The notes below the pieces were generated by a model. That model ran no database searches and was not told where the DNA came from. It saw nothing but the letters and a program-made list of their open reading frames with translations. DNA of 64,000 bases from Bin87 sp034423595 (GTDB lineage Bacteria > Chloroflexota > Dehalococcoidia > Lucifugimonadales > UBA3495). The DNA lies in assembly GCA_965207025.1 (NCBI GenBank), contig OZ242258.1, positions 2,914,001-2,978,000 of the forward strand. Reading direction: 5' to 3'. Below, piece after piece: positions 16,728 through 25,141 of the stretch. The translations under genes and the position numbers were made by a program. Each line of letters starts with the position of its first letter. Positions within the stretch are counted from its first letter, which is position 1.

Positions 16728-17506
16728 CCTCAGTCGAACCCCATAAACCGGAATCCATCTTGCCTATTCTGCCACAGCGCCACCCCAGGCGGATCGAAGT
16801 AATCTGCCGTTCATGGTTCCCTCAAAACGAATCCTGTACATCCTGTGCATCCATGAAAAACAGTGACGCCACGCCGTTGCGTCTCCATTGCAAAACCCCG
16901 TATCCTTGATTCATCTAGATAAAACACGTGTTTGCAACCCAAAAATCAGAGAGGCAGGATTCCAGCATCGACGGCCAACCCCGTCAGTGTCAGTAAAAAT
17001 CGCATACCCAGGGTTACAGGACTGCCGATGTCCGCCGTTGCTTCACGGATATGGCCGTTACAACCCCAGCGTCAGCCACAGCGCGCCGTGCTGCGTCATC
17101 GATCCTGATGGACCGGTGATGTGGGCCACGGGAAATACCGGGCAAACTACCATGCGTACCCAATCCGGCCGTATGCTGACAACGATGCTAGGGAATCCTG
17201 CCTCTCGCCAACCCACCGCTCATGGTGAGCCTGTCGAACCATCATCCTGAGCCCGTCGCAGGACAAAGGAGAAAGCCCACCGAAACACTACCAACGACGT
17301 ACCTGAACTCCCTCTCCCCTTGTGGGAGAGGGCTGGGGTGAGGGGTATAGCCCCTATTTCCCGCAAAGGGAGAGGGTTGGAGCCTGCCCCGCACTTGATG
17401 CGGGGGTGAGGGGGTATCGTTTCCCCCGTCGTTGACACCACCCGGCCCCCTCCGTACACTGCGGCCTGCTAACCCATGGCACCCTACAGTTTGGAGGACG
17501 CCGGCC
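16728..17506. other. 779-bp intergenic region without a supportable gene
   Basis: Contains one full CTCTCCC palindrome (17310) and a decayed one (about 17359-17415), plus gagcctgtcgaa-type repeats at about 17228-17255. No ORF here has a ribosome-binding site or recognisable domain. It looks like a repeat landing zone between convergent or divergent units. Confidence 0.6.
17310..17345. repeat. CTCTCCC/GGGAGAG palindrome, copy 4
   Basis: Loop is cttg instead of ctggt, with the tail ctGGGGTGAGGGG. A degenerate second copy, interrupted by an insertion of about 20 bases, follows at 17359-17415. Confidence 0.88.
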
Positions 17507-18871
17507 ATGCCAACCCCAGACCTTGCCGATCTCTTCGCCCAGGTTGACGCCGCACAGGACGACATCATCGCCCTGGAGCAGGACCTTGTCAGGATCCCCT
17601 CCGTCAACACCGGCTTCATGCCCACCGGCAACGAGACCCCCGTCTGCGAACTCGCCCGCGATTTCCTCACTCGGGACGGCATACCGTCCGACATAATCGA
17701 GTCGTCTCCCAACCGCGGCAACCTCATCGCCCGCGTCGAGGGACGCTCCGGCAACGCCGGCCTCATGTTCATGTCCCACACCGACGTCGTGCCGGTGGAG
17801 GACCCCAACGAGTGGCAGTTCGATCCCTTCAGCGCCACCGTCGCCGATGGCCGCATCTTCGGGCGCGGCGCCTCGGATTGCAAGGGTTTGCTCACCGCCC
17901 AGCTCATGGCCATCCGAATCCTGCGCCGCAACGACATCCCCCTGCGCGACAGCCTCATCCTGGCCGCCGGCGCCGACGAGGAGCACGGCGGACGCTTCGG
18001 TTTCGGCTGGCTCGCCGACAACCATCCCGGACAGTTGGCCGCCCCCTATGCCGTCAACGAGGGCGGCGGCGTCCCCATTCCCGCCGCCGGCGCGCTCACC
18101 TACATCCTCGGCGTCGGCGAAAAGGGCCGCCTCCAGGTCGAAATCGACGTCAAGGGGACCAGCGCCCACGCCTCCTTGCCCTGGCAGGGCACCAACGCGC
18201 TGTACCGCCTGAACCGCGCCCTCTCCTCCATCGAGGAGTACGAACCCGACCGCGACACCTCCACCGGCATCTTCGATTACCTCTCCACCTTCGCCATCGA
18301 GCACAAGGCATCGCCCGAGAACGTGGACCAAATCATCGCCGAAATCCAGCCGGAGAACCCCCGCTTCGCCTCCATGCTCCGCGCCCTCTCCCGCATGACG
18401 CTGACCCCCACCATGGTGCGCGGCGGCATCAAGTCCAACAGCGTCCCCGAGTCCATCCGCCTCACCTGCGACGTGCGCACTCTGCCCCATCAGGACGAGG
18501 AGTACGTCCGCGCCCAGATTGACGCGGTGCTCGCCGACATCCCCGGCGTAACCTACGAGGTGGACTACATGGCCCGCCCCAACTCGTCGCCCTTCGACTC
18601 GCCGCTGGCCTCCAGCATCCGCGGCGTTACCTCCCAGGCCCTCCAGCGTGGCGACATCCAGTGGGTTCCCGCTATCAGCAACGGGTTCACCGACTCCCGG
18701 TTCACCCGGCCCCTGGGCACCGTAACCTACGGCTTCTCCGGCTCCCACCCCGACGACGACCCCATGCTCAACTTCGTACACGGCGCCAACGAGTCCGTCG
18801 GCATCAAGAGCCTCGTCAGCGGAACCAAAATCATGCTCGGCCTCATCGTCGATATGCTCGCCGAAAAATAA
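17507..18871 (+). CDS. M20-family metallopeptidase
   Basis: 454 residues from the ATG at 17507, with TTGGAGGAC upstream. MFMSHTDVVPVED supplies the first metal ligands, FGRGASDCKG the bridging Asp, GADEEHGG the catalytic Glu pair, and SGSHPDD the late ligand region. A lid dimerisation domain lies between. M20 enzymes are dizinc amidohydrolases (carboxypeptidase, succinyl-diaminopimelate desuccinylase, acylase types); substrate unknown. Confidence 0.92.
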   Translation: MPTPDLADLFAQVDAAQDDIIALEQDLVRIPSVNTGFMPTGNETPVCELARDFLTRDGIPSDIIESSPNRGNLIARVEGRSGNAGLMFMSHTDVVPVEDPNEWQFDPFSATVADGRIFGRGASDCKGLLTAQLMAIRILRRNDIPLRDSLILAAGADEEHGGRFGFGWLADNHPGQLAAPYAVNEGGGVPIPAAGALTYILGVGEKGRLQVEIDVKGTSAHASLPWQGTNALYRLNRALSSIEEYEPDRDTSTGIFDYLSTFAIEHKASPENVDQIIAEIQPENPRFASMLRALSRMTLTPTMVRGGIKSNSVPESIRLTCDVRTLPHQDEEYVRAQIDAVLADIPGVTYEVDYMARPNSSPFDSPLASSIRGVTSQALQRGDIQWVPAISNGFTDSRFTRPLGTVTYGFSGSHPDDDPMLNFVHGANESVGIKSLVSGTKIMLGLIVDMLAEK

Positions 18872-18903
18872 CCCCCCGTGTCTGTCATCGTGAGCCCACA
18901 CCC

Positions 18904-18930
18904 CTGTCATTGCGAGCGCAGCGTGGCAAT
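18904..18930. repeat. GTCATTGCGAGCGCAGCGTGG repeat (half copy)
   Basis: Matches the inner arm of the palindromic element at 7401-7524; another half-copy is near 15973. Intergenic. Confidence 0.65.
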
Positions 18931-19060
18931 CCCGATCCCAAACTCCGCACCCGCTCGCTCCGAACATACCTCACCCGCCTGTACTGAGCCAACTCAACCC
19001 AACCCGCTCATCCTGAGCCTGTCGAAGGATCCCACACCACCATCATTGCTACGCAAATAG

Positions 19061-19096
19061 CCCTCTCCCATTGTGGGAGAGGGTTGGGTGAGGGGT
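19061..19096. repeat. CTCTCCC/GGGAGAG palindrome, copy 5
   Basis: Loop variant catt, tail ttGGGTGAGGGG. It lies just upstream of the enoyl-CoA hydratase gene. Confidence 0.88.
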
Positions 19097-19143
19097 ATCC
19101 CTCCCTCCGCGCCTTTGCGCTAAAACCCCCTCGGAACACCCCC

Positions 19144-19941
19144 ATGCCCTACCACAACCTCACCCTCGAACGCGACGGCCAAATCGCCATCGTAACCCTC
19201 AACCGCCCCGAAAAGCTCAACGCCATCGACCGCAGCCTCCACCTGGAAATGATGGACGCCTGCTCCGAACTCCGAGATGATGATGACATCCGCGTGGTCA
19301 TATTCACCGGCGCCGGCCGCGGCTTCTGCTCCGGCGCGGATCTCACCGCCGACCGCTCACGGCCCGACAACCCCAGCCGAGCCGAGCGTCTCGACGAGTA
19401 CAACTGGGTCGGCAAACAAGCCCAGATGATCTACCGCGACCTGGACAAGCCCACCATCGCCGCCGTCAACGGCGTCGCCGCCGGCGCCGGCATGGGATTG
19501 GCCCTGGCCTGCGACATGCGCGTCGGCTGCGAGAACACCCGATTCAAGACCGTATTCATCGAGCGCAGCCTCAGCCCCGACTCCGGCCTCTCCTGGTTCC
19601 TGCCCCGCATCGTGGGCGTCAGCCGCGCCATGGATCTGGTGTACACCAGCCGCAACGTGGACGCTGATGAGGCATACCGTCTCGGCCTGCTCGACCGCAT
19701 GAGCGCTGCCGAAAACCTGCTGGCCGACGCCAAAGAACTGGCCCGCCGGATCGCCTTCTGGCCGCCCGTAGCCATGCAGATGTCCCGCCGCGCCATGCAC
19801 CGCAGCCTCGACGTTGACCTCGACGACCAACTGCGATACGAAACCCACAGCATCGTCTTCGCCCGCCGCGCCCCCCACGACGTAGCCGAGGCCGCCGCAT
19901 CCTTCCGCGAACGCCGCCCACCCAACTTCACCGGCGAGTAG
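19144..19941 (+). CDS. Enoyl-CoA hydratase/isomerase family protein
   Basis: 265 residues from the ATG at 19144. IAIVTLNRPEKLNAIDRSLH, GAGRGFCSGADLTADR (first oxyanion Gly) and KPTIAAVNGVAAGAGMGLALACDMRV (second oxyanion hole) are the crotonase signature. The catalytic Glu region reads FIERSLSPDSGLSW, with Glu/Asp positions compatible with hydratase activity. Acts on acyl-CoA thioesters in beta-oxidation-like pathways. Confidence 0.92.
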   Translation: MPYHNLTLERDGQIAIVTLNRPEKLNAIDRSLHLEMMDACSELRDDDDIRVVIFTGAGRGFCSGADLTADRSRPDNPSRAERLDEYNWVGKQAQMIYRDLDKPTIAAVNGVAAGAGMGLALACDMRVGCENTRFKTVFIERSLSPDSGLSWFLPRIVGVSRAMDLVYTSRNVDADEAYRLGLLDRMSAAENLLADAKELARRIAFWPPVAMQMSRRAMHRSLDVDLDDQLRYETHSIVFARRAPHDVAEAAASFRERRPPNFTGE

Positions 19942-19961
19942 CGTCATTGCTATGAAAATAG

Positions 19962-19997
19962 CCCTCTCCCCTTGTGGGAGAGGGTTGGGTGAGGGGT
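19962..19997. repeat. CTCTCCC/GGGAGAG palindrome, copy 6
   Basis: Directly downstream of the enoyl-CoA hydratase stop, loop cttg. The gene is bracketed by two copies of the element (19061 and 19962). Confidence 0.88.
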
Positions 19998-20106
19998 ATC
20001 ACTCGTTGCTGAAGCGACATTGTCATCATCGTACCTGCCCTACGGCAAGCGGCGCTGGTAGAATAACCATCAGCCACCCCAAACTCCGGCAGGGACCGTA
20101 ACGCGC

Positions 20107-20991
20107 ATGACCACCCGAATCGCCGACATAGCGCAACCCGTACCCGCCCACACCGGCGCCGGCCCGGACGCCCGGGCCCTGCACATCGCCAAAGCGCTGC
20201 GCGACGCCACCGACGTCGAGTGCGTAATCCTCTTCGGCTCCCGCGCGCGGGGCGACTGGACCGATCGCTCCGACATTGACCTGATGATTATCGAGCCGGA
20301 TACGTCCAATCTGATACCGCGGATGAGAGAGATTCAGCAGACCGCCACGGAACTGGCCAGCCAGGCCTACCAGGACCAGGTTGGCATTGACTTCGTTTAT
20401 CTGTCCCGGGCCGAATACGAGCGCAAAAGCGTCCACACCCTGAATCACGTCGCCCGGTTCGCCCGCCGTGACGGTGCAATCATCCCCCGAGACCCGGCAG
20501 ATTTCCCCTGCAACTACGTTACCGAAGACCCCAACCACAGCGATGAGCCTATGGAACGCCAACTCCGCATCGCCCACGCAAACATGTACTACGATGCCAT
20601 GCACGTAATGCTGGACAGTGGTACGCGCAACAGAATTACCGTATCCAATGCGCAGCAAGCGCTGGAACATGCTATGAAAGCCCTGATTTCAGCGCAAGGG
20701 CACGAATACCTCCACGTTCATGAACTCGACCGGCTGCTGGCGCAGATACGCGCTAACGACCCCAACCTGAACTGGCGGCCCAACAGCGATCTCGAACAGC
20801 TCAACAACTTCGCCGGTGGCAACCGCTACGGCCCCCTGCTAACCCCCGTCTCCGACTACACCGATATGGCCAACCGCGTCACCGACGACCTGAATCTCAT
20901 CTACGAAGAAATCACCCGTCTGACCGGCGAAAACCCCTGGGCCGTCCCGCCCGAGGGCAGCGATGACCCAATCCAACCACGCCACCGCTAG
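20107..20991 (+). CDS. Nucleotidyltransferase (MNT) fused to HEPN-like domain
   Basis: 294 residues. Residues about 41-62 read ILFGSRARGDWTDRSDIDLM, the MNT G-S-R-x-x-G...S-D-x-D motif with Asp56 and Asp58, and GIDFV supplies a third Asp at about 95. From about residue 150 the helical stretch (RQLRIAHANMYYDAMHVML ... NAQQALEHAMKALISAQ) resembles a HEPN domain. MNT and HEPN are usually separate antitoxin and toxin genes in which the MNT AMPylates the HEPN RNase; here they are fused. No clear R-x4-6-H RNase motif is visible. Confidence 0.8.
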   Translation: MTTRIADIAQPVPAHTGAGPDARALHIAKALRDATDVECVILFGSRARGDWTDRSDIDLMIIEPDTSNLIPRMREIQQTATELASQAYQDQVGIDFVYLSRAEYERKSVHTLNHVARFARRDGAIIPRDPADFPCNYVTEDPNHSDEPMERQLRIAHANMYYDAMHVMLDSGTRNRITVSNAQQALEHAMKALISAQGHEYLHVHELDRLLAQIRANDPNLNWRPNSDLEQLNNFAGGNRYGPLLTPVSDYTDMANRVTDDLNLIYEEITRLTGENPWAVPPEGSDDPIQPRHR

Positions 20992-21007
20992 GTATCCATA
21001 AACTTCT

Positions 21008-21043
21008 CCCTCTCCCGCAAGGGGAGAGGGCTGGGGTGAGGGG
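21008..21043. repeat. CTCTCCC/GGGAGAG palindrome, copy 7
   Basis: Loop gcaag, longer stem (CCCTCTCCC-gcaa-GGGGAGAGGG); between the MNT-HEPN and SelA-like genes. Confidence 0.88.
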
Positions 21044-21096
21044 TATCTACTCCACCTACTCATTCTGACCCTCAAACCGCCCAAAGGAGCCCAACC

Positions 21097-22242
21097 ATGA
21101 CCACCGCCGATTGGGGAGACATCTACAAGGAACTGGGCGCCAAGCCCGTCATCAACGCCACCGGCAGCGTCACCATGCTGGGCGGATCCACGCCCATCCC
21201 CGAAGTGCGCGAGGCCATGGCCCAGGCCGACGGCGCGTACATCCCTCTCATGGAGTTGCAAGAAGCCGCCGGCGCTGCCATCGCCCGCATGGTCAACGTC
21301 CCCGCTGCCTACATCACCTCAGGGGCCGGCTCCGCCCTCATGCTGGCCACCGCCGCCGCCATGGCCGGCGATGACGACGACCGTATCCAGCAACTCCCCA
21401 ACACCGCCGGCATGAAAAACGAGGTCCTCATCCAGACCCGCCAGCGCTACTGGTACGACCGCTGCCTGGAACTGGCCGGCGCGAATCTCGTTATGTTCGG
21501 CTCCGAGGAGCGCACCACGCCGGAGGACCTGGAGAACGCCATCGGCCCCAACACCGCCGCCGTCCACTACTACGCCGTGGAGCAGGAACACGACCCCAAC
21601 GCTCTGTCCCTGGAGGACACCATCGCCATCGCCCACGCCCGAGACGTGCTCGTCACCGTGGACGCTGCCGGCCAGATCTACCCCCTGGAGAACTTCGGCA
21701 AGTACATCCGCATGGGCGCGGATTTCCAGTGCATCGCCGCCAAGTACATGGGCTCGCCCCAGTCAACCGGCCTCGCCCTGGGCTCCGAGGAAATGATCCG
21801 CAAAATCGGCCTGCAAGCCTTCGCCAGTTATGAAGGCCGGCGGGTGCGCGGCGTGGGCCGCCCCCAGAAGGTTGACCGTCAGGAGATGATCGGCGCGGTG
21901 GCCGCCGTCCGCCACTGGATGACCATGAACCACGAGGACCGCCTCGCCGATTCCGAACGCCGCAGCCGCGCCATCCTCAGCGCCGTCGCCGGCATCCCCG
22001 GCCTCCGTGCCGAACTGATCGACAACGTCATCGGCCACCACGCCTACGGCCTCAACCTGTGGGTAGATCCCGCCGTCGCCGGCTTCGACATCTACGACCT
22101 CCGCGACCGCCTCAAGGACGGCGATCCGCCCGTCTGGACCCGCGTCCGCGACGAAGACGACTTCATCACCATCCACATGTTCGGCCTCAACCCCGGCGAG
22201 GAAATCACCGTCGGCGAGCGCATCGCCGCCCTGTTCAAATAG
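21097..22242 (+). CDS. SelA-like PLP-dependent enzyme
   Basis: 381 residues, AAAGGAGCC upstream. Opens ELGAKPVINATGSVTMLGGS, typical of the selenocysteine synthase/D-glucosaminate-6-phosphate ammonia-lyase group. VTVDAAGQIYPLENF gives the PLP-binding Asp and AAKYMGSPQSTG the Schiff-base Lys. It is not a true SelA in length or context (no selB, no tRNA-Sec), so a lyase or aminotransferase on a small amino compound is more likely. Confidence 0.85.
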   Translation: MTTADWGDIYKELGAKPVINATGSVTMLGGSTPIPEVREAMAQADGAYIPLMELQEAAGAAIARMVNVPAAYITSGAGSALMLATAAAMAGDDDDRIQQLPNTAGMKNEVLIQTRQRYWYDRCLELAGANLVMFGSEERTTPEDLENAIGPNTAAVHYYAVEQEHDPNALSLEDTIAIAHARDVLVTVDAAGQIYPLENFGKYIRMGADFQCIAAKYMGSPQSTGLALGSEEMIRKIGLQAFASYEGRRVRGVGRPQKVDRQEMIGAVAAVRHWMTMNHEDRLADSERRSRAILSAVAGIPGLRAELIDNVIGHHAYGLNLWVDPAVAGFDIYDLRDRLKDGDPPVWTRVRDEDDFITIHMFGLNPGEEITVGERIAALFK

Positions 22243-22248
22243 CCTGCT

Positions 22249-22285
22249 CCCTCTCCCCTGGTGGGAGAGGGTTGGGGTGAGGGGG
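22249..22285. repeat. CTCTCCC/GGGAGAG palindrome, copy 8
   Basis: Seven bases after the SelA-like stop, and followed at 22296-22320 by a CGTCCTGAGCCTGTCGAAGG repeat that runs into the arsC start. Confidence 0.9.
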
Positions 22286-22317
22286 ATCCCCTCCGCTCGT
22301 CCTGAGCCTGTCGAAGG

Positions 22318-22746
22318 ATGGACACGCCACCGTTCCGTATCCTCGTAATCTGCACCGGCAACCGGGCCCGTTCGCAGATGGCCCTCGGCTGGCTCGCCCA
22401 CCTCGGCGGCCGGCGCATCCACGTGGACAGTGCCGGAACTAATCCCAAAGGCATCCACCCGCTCACCATAAAGGTCATGGCCGAGGTCGGCATCGACATC
22501 TCCGCCCACACCTCTGACCACATTGACCGCTACGCCGCCAATCACTACGATCTGGCGCTAACGGTGTGCGACGCCGCAAGTCAAGTTTGTCCCGTACTCC
22601 CCGGCGCCAAGCGTACCCTCCACCACGGCTTCACCGACCCCGACCAACCGGAGCTGAGCGATACGGAACTGGAAAACCTATTCCGCAAAGTCCGCGACGA
22701 AATCGGCGACTACTGCCGCAGCCTGCTCAAAGGAGAAGTACCATGA
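22318..22746 (+). CDS. arsC: Arsenate reductase, LMW-phosphatase (thioredoxin-coupled) type
   Basis: 142 residues. ILVICTGNRARSQMA is the P-loop with nucleophile Cys, IDISAHTSDHID follows, and TVCDAASQVCPVLPG carries the two resolving cysteines of the Staphylococcus-type ArsC disulfide cascade. Reduces arsenate to arsenite. The ATG is formed by the end of a dispersed CTGTCGAAGGATG repeat, with GAAGG too close to act as a normal ribosome-binding site. Its stop overlaps the start of the next gene. No arsenite pump or ArsR is adjacent. Confidence 0.88.
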   Translation: MDTPPFRILVICTGNRARSQMALGWLAHLGGRRIHVDSAGTNPKGIHPLTIKVMAEVGIDISAHTSDHIDRYAANHYDLALTVCDAASQVCPVLPGAKRTLHHGFTDPDQPELSDTELENLFRKVRDEIGDYCRSLLKGEVP

Positions 22747-22931
22747 CCATGCTGCCGCCCCCGCATCATCCTGACGAACACCTCATGCACGCCAGAACCC
22801 AGCGCAAGTTGCAGGACGCCAAGGGAAACAAGGGTAGCCGAGGGGTAACAAAAGGCGATGTTGTGCTTGTATCGGGACTGGCGTTTGCAGCGATATTGTT
22901 CCTTGCTTTCCTGGTCTTCCTGCTGTTCTGA
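22743..22931 (+). CDS. Small single-pass membrane protein coupled to arsC
   Basis: 62 residues whose ATG overlaps the arsC TGA (ATGA), with AAAGGAGAAG upstream. A polar His/Lys-rich N-terminus precedes one hydrophobic helix (VVLVSGLAFAAILFLAFLVFLLF) at the very C-terminus, a tail-anchor-like layout. Function unknown; the coupling suggests coexpression with ArsC. Confidence 0.6.
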   Translation: MTMLPPPHHPDEHLMHARTQRKLQDAKGNKGSRGVTKGDVVLVSGLAFAAILFLAFLVFLLF

Positions 22932-22938
22932 TTCCTCT

Positions 22939-23715
22939 CTACCGCCGCGGCGACGGCCCCAAATGCGATCCGGCATCCACCAATATCGTCTCGCCCGTCA
23001 CGTGCTCCGCGCCCTCCAGCAGCCACACCACCGGGTCGGCCACCGCCTCCGTGGTGCCAGCGGTTTGCAGCGGCGCAGATGCCGCGTACCGCTCAATGAA
23101 CCCCTCGTAGCCGTCGCCCAGGCCATCCCGCCACCATCGCGTCTGCATCACGCCAGGACACACCGCGTTGACCCGTATCTCCGGCGCAAGAGCGCGCGCC
23201 AATGAGAACGTCATCACGTTCAGCGCCGCCTTGGACGCCGCGTAGGCGATGGAACTACCCGACCCGCTGAACCCTGAGCCTGACGAGATGTTCACGATGG
23301 CGCCCTTGCCCTGCTCCTGCATGGCCGGCGTAACCGCCCGCGCCATCTGGAACGCTCCGATCACGTTCACATCCAGGACGCGCCGGAAGTCATCCGAAGC
23401 CAAGCCTTCCAGGTCGTAGTGCGGCACAATCACCGACGTGGCAGCGTTGTTCACCAACCCGTCGATGCGTCCCCACTGCTCCAGCGCCGCCGATGCCATC
23501 CGCCGGCAGTCCTCGTCCACCGACACGTCGGCCTGGCACAAAATGGCCTCGCCGCCGGCAGCCCGGCACGCCTCCGCGGATGCTTTGGCCTCAGCCTCGC
23601 TCCGCGTATAGTTGATTACCACGCGGCCGCCTTTCGCGGCCAGCTGCCGCGCCACCTCCGCCCCCAACCCCGTCGCCGACCCCGTGATTATGAACACGCC
23701 GCCATTAATCTCCAT
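22939..23715 (-). CDS. Short-chain dehydrogenase/reductase (SDR)
   Basis: 258 residues. FIITGSATGLGAEVARQL is the TGxxxGxG cofactor motif, LVNNAAT the NNAG-like motif, ISSGSG the catalytic Ser, AYAASKAAL the YxxxK pair, and VNAVCPGVMQT the PG motif. Classical SDR, probably NAD(P)-dependent; substrate unknown. Confidence 0.92.
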   Translation of the reverse strand: MEINGGVFIITGSATGLGAEVARQLAAKGGRVVINYTRSEAEAKASAEACRAAGGEAILCQADVSVDEDCRRMASAALEQWGRIDGLVNNAATSVIVPHYDLEGLASDDFRRVLDVNVIGAFQMARAVTPAMQEQGKGAIVNISSGSGFSGSGSSIAYAASKAALNVMTFSLARALAPEIRVNAVCPGVMQTRWWRDGLGDGYEGFIERYAASAPLQTAGTTEAVADPVVWLLEGAEHVTGETILVDAGSHLGPSPRR

Positions 23716-23797
23716 CGTATAACCCCAATCGTTTGCAGGTTGGCCGGATTATAGCGGATGCCGTGCCGCCCCTCATGGTGAGAACGGTCCAAAAGCC

Positions 23798-23834
23798 CCC
23801 TCTCCCCTTGCGGGAGAGGGCTGGGGTGAGGGGT
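23798..23834. repeat. CTCTCCC/GGGAGAG palindrome, copy 9
   Basis: Last copy seen in the window, loop cttgc. None was found between here and 64,000. Confidence 0.88.
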
Positions 23835-23861
23835 ATAACCATGACTGCCACCGCCGTCAAC

Positions 23862-24917
23862 TCACCCATTAATCAGGTAATCAATCGCCAGCCGGTGACT
23901 TACCAGTAGGCCCGGCACCCGGTTCGGGTCCGTGCGGCCCCAACCGCACTCGGTCGCCACCCCGAACGATGGCAGAAATCGCAACGCCGTATCAATCCGG
24001 TCGCAGTCCCCCTCCTCGTCGTCATAGTGAATCAGGCCGAGCATCACCTCGGTCTCGTCCGGGAGTTCCAGCCCCCGCAGCGGGCGAAAGTACGCTGCAT
24101 CCGACCTGTCCTGCGGCACGGGCATATGGATGAAGTCCAGCCGCCGGTTCAATCCCGCCAAAACCCCGTTGGCAATCTCTACCAGAACCCCCATGTCCTG
24201 CGGCATCACCAGGTGTTCGTCCCGGGGCGACCCGTAGCACAGGTGATAACCCAGGTCCACGGCATCCGGCGCCGCGTTGCCCAGCCGGCCCAACTCGGCG
24301 AATATCTGCGCCTTGTAGTCTTCGGGCCGGTTCGGGAAGTAGTCCTCGAAGATCAGCACCTCCTGGCACACGTCCCACTGGATGGATAACTTGTCGTGGG
24401 GAACCGACGCCACAATCTCGCCCAACGCGCACAGCAACGAACGCTCGTAAGCGGGAATGTAATCGTCCCGCGCATCGGGGCTGACGTACATGTACGCGGT
24501 AGCCATCGGCGTGGGCAGCGATACCTGGAACCGCGTGTCGCGCCCGATTACCCCGTCGTCCTGCAAGCGCGCGTACAGGTCGAACGATTCCAACGCCGCC
24601 TCCGCGTATCCGGTGGGAAACTGCACGGTCGCATGGTCAACGCCGGGCTTGAACCGGATGTAGGGCGATTCCCGCAGCAACTGCCCATCCCACTGGTACA
24701 GCGCATAAGGCGGTTCGTCCGTGTCCACCTCCATGCCGGGATGCTCCAGCAACATCTCCCGCTGGAACCAGATCCACCGGCCGCGCCGCCCGGTCTCGCC
24801 GTCGGTGATACGGCGCAAGAACGGGGTCAGCGCCCCGCTCACGGTGCGAAAAACCGACTCGGCGTCAGGCAGCGGGACGCTCCCCACCAGGTGGATTCCG
24901 CTATCATTCCTTACCAT
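23862..24917 (-). CDS. MetE-like (cobalamin-independent methionine synthase-like) barrel protein
   Basis: 351 residues from the ATG at 24917, with GGAGGGAC upstream. HLVGSVPLPDAESVF, SIQWDVCQEVLIFEDYF, DLGYHLCYGSP (His/Cys as in MetE zinc ligands) and GVATECGWGRTD (Glu-Cys-Gly, the late zinc Cys) follow the order of the MetE C-terminal UROD-like barrel. Half the length of full MetE and lacking the N-terminal domain. Likely a methyltransferase or lyase acting on thiols; the true substrate is unknown. Confidence 0.7.
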   Translation of the reverse strand: MVRNDSGIHLVGSVPLPDAESVFRTVSGALTPFLRRITDGETGRRGRWIWFQREMLLEHPGMEVDTDEPPYALYQWDGQLLRESPYIRFKPGVDHATVQFPTGYAEAALESFDLYARLQDDGVIGRDTRFQVSLPTPMATAYMYVSPDARDDYIPAYERSLLCALGEIVASVPHDKLSIQWDVCQEVLIFEDYFPNRPEDYKAQIFAELGRLGNAAPDAVDLGYHLCYGSPRDEHLVMPQDMGVLVEIANGVLAGLNRRLDFIHMPVPQDRSDAAYFRPLRGLELPDETEVMLGLIHYDDEEGDCDRIDTALRFLPSFGVATECGWGRTDPNRVPGLLVSHRLAIDYLING

Positions 24918-25141
24918 AGTCCCTCCGATGGCCGATGAGCGGTGTCGGCCCGACGTATCAAGTTGCTGCCATCGCCGGCGTGCGCCGCGCCATCGTCGAG
25001 ACTGTAGCATAATAGGGCGTGTCCTGAGCTGGTGGCAGCCCTGAGCTGGTCGCTTGACCCCTCGGCGGGCCGCTGCTAACGTCCAACGCGCCGGGCATCC
25101 GGCATAGCCCAGCAGTGACGAACGACCCGGAGGGTGTCAAC

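Noticed and set aside
17354..18967. 537-codon frame antisense to the M20 peptidase
   Set aside because: Gly/Val/Ala/Asp-rich shadow; the sense strand has all catalytic motifs and a good ribosome-binding site.
21097..22242. Selenocysteine synthase SelA proper
   Set aside because: Shorter than SelA, lacks its N-terminal domain and has no selenium genes nearby; a SelA-like PLP enzyme is safer.
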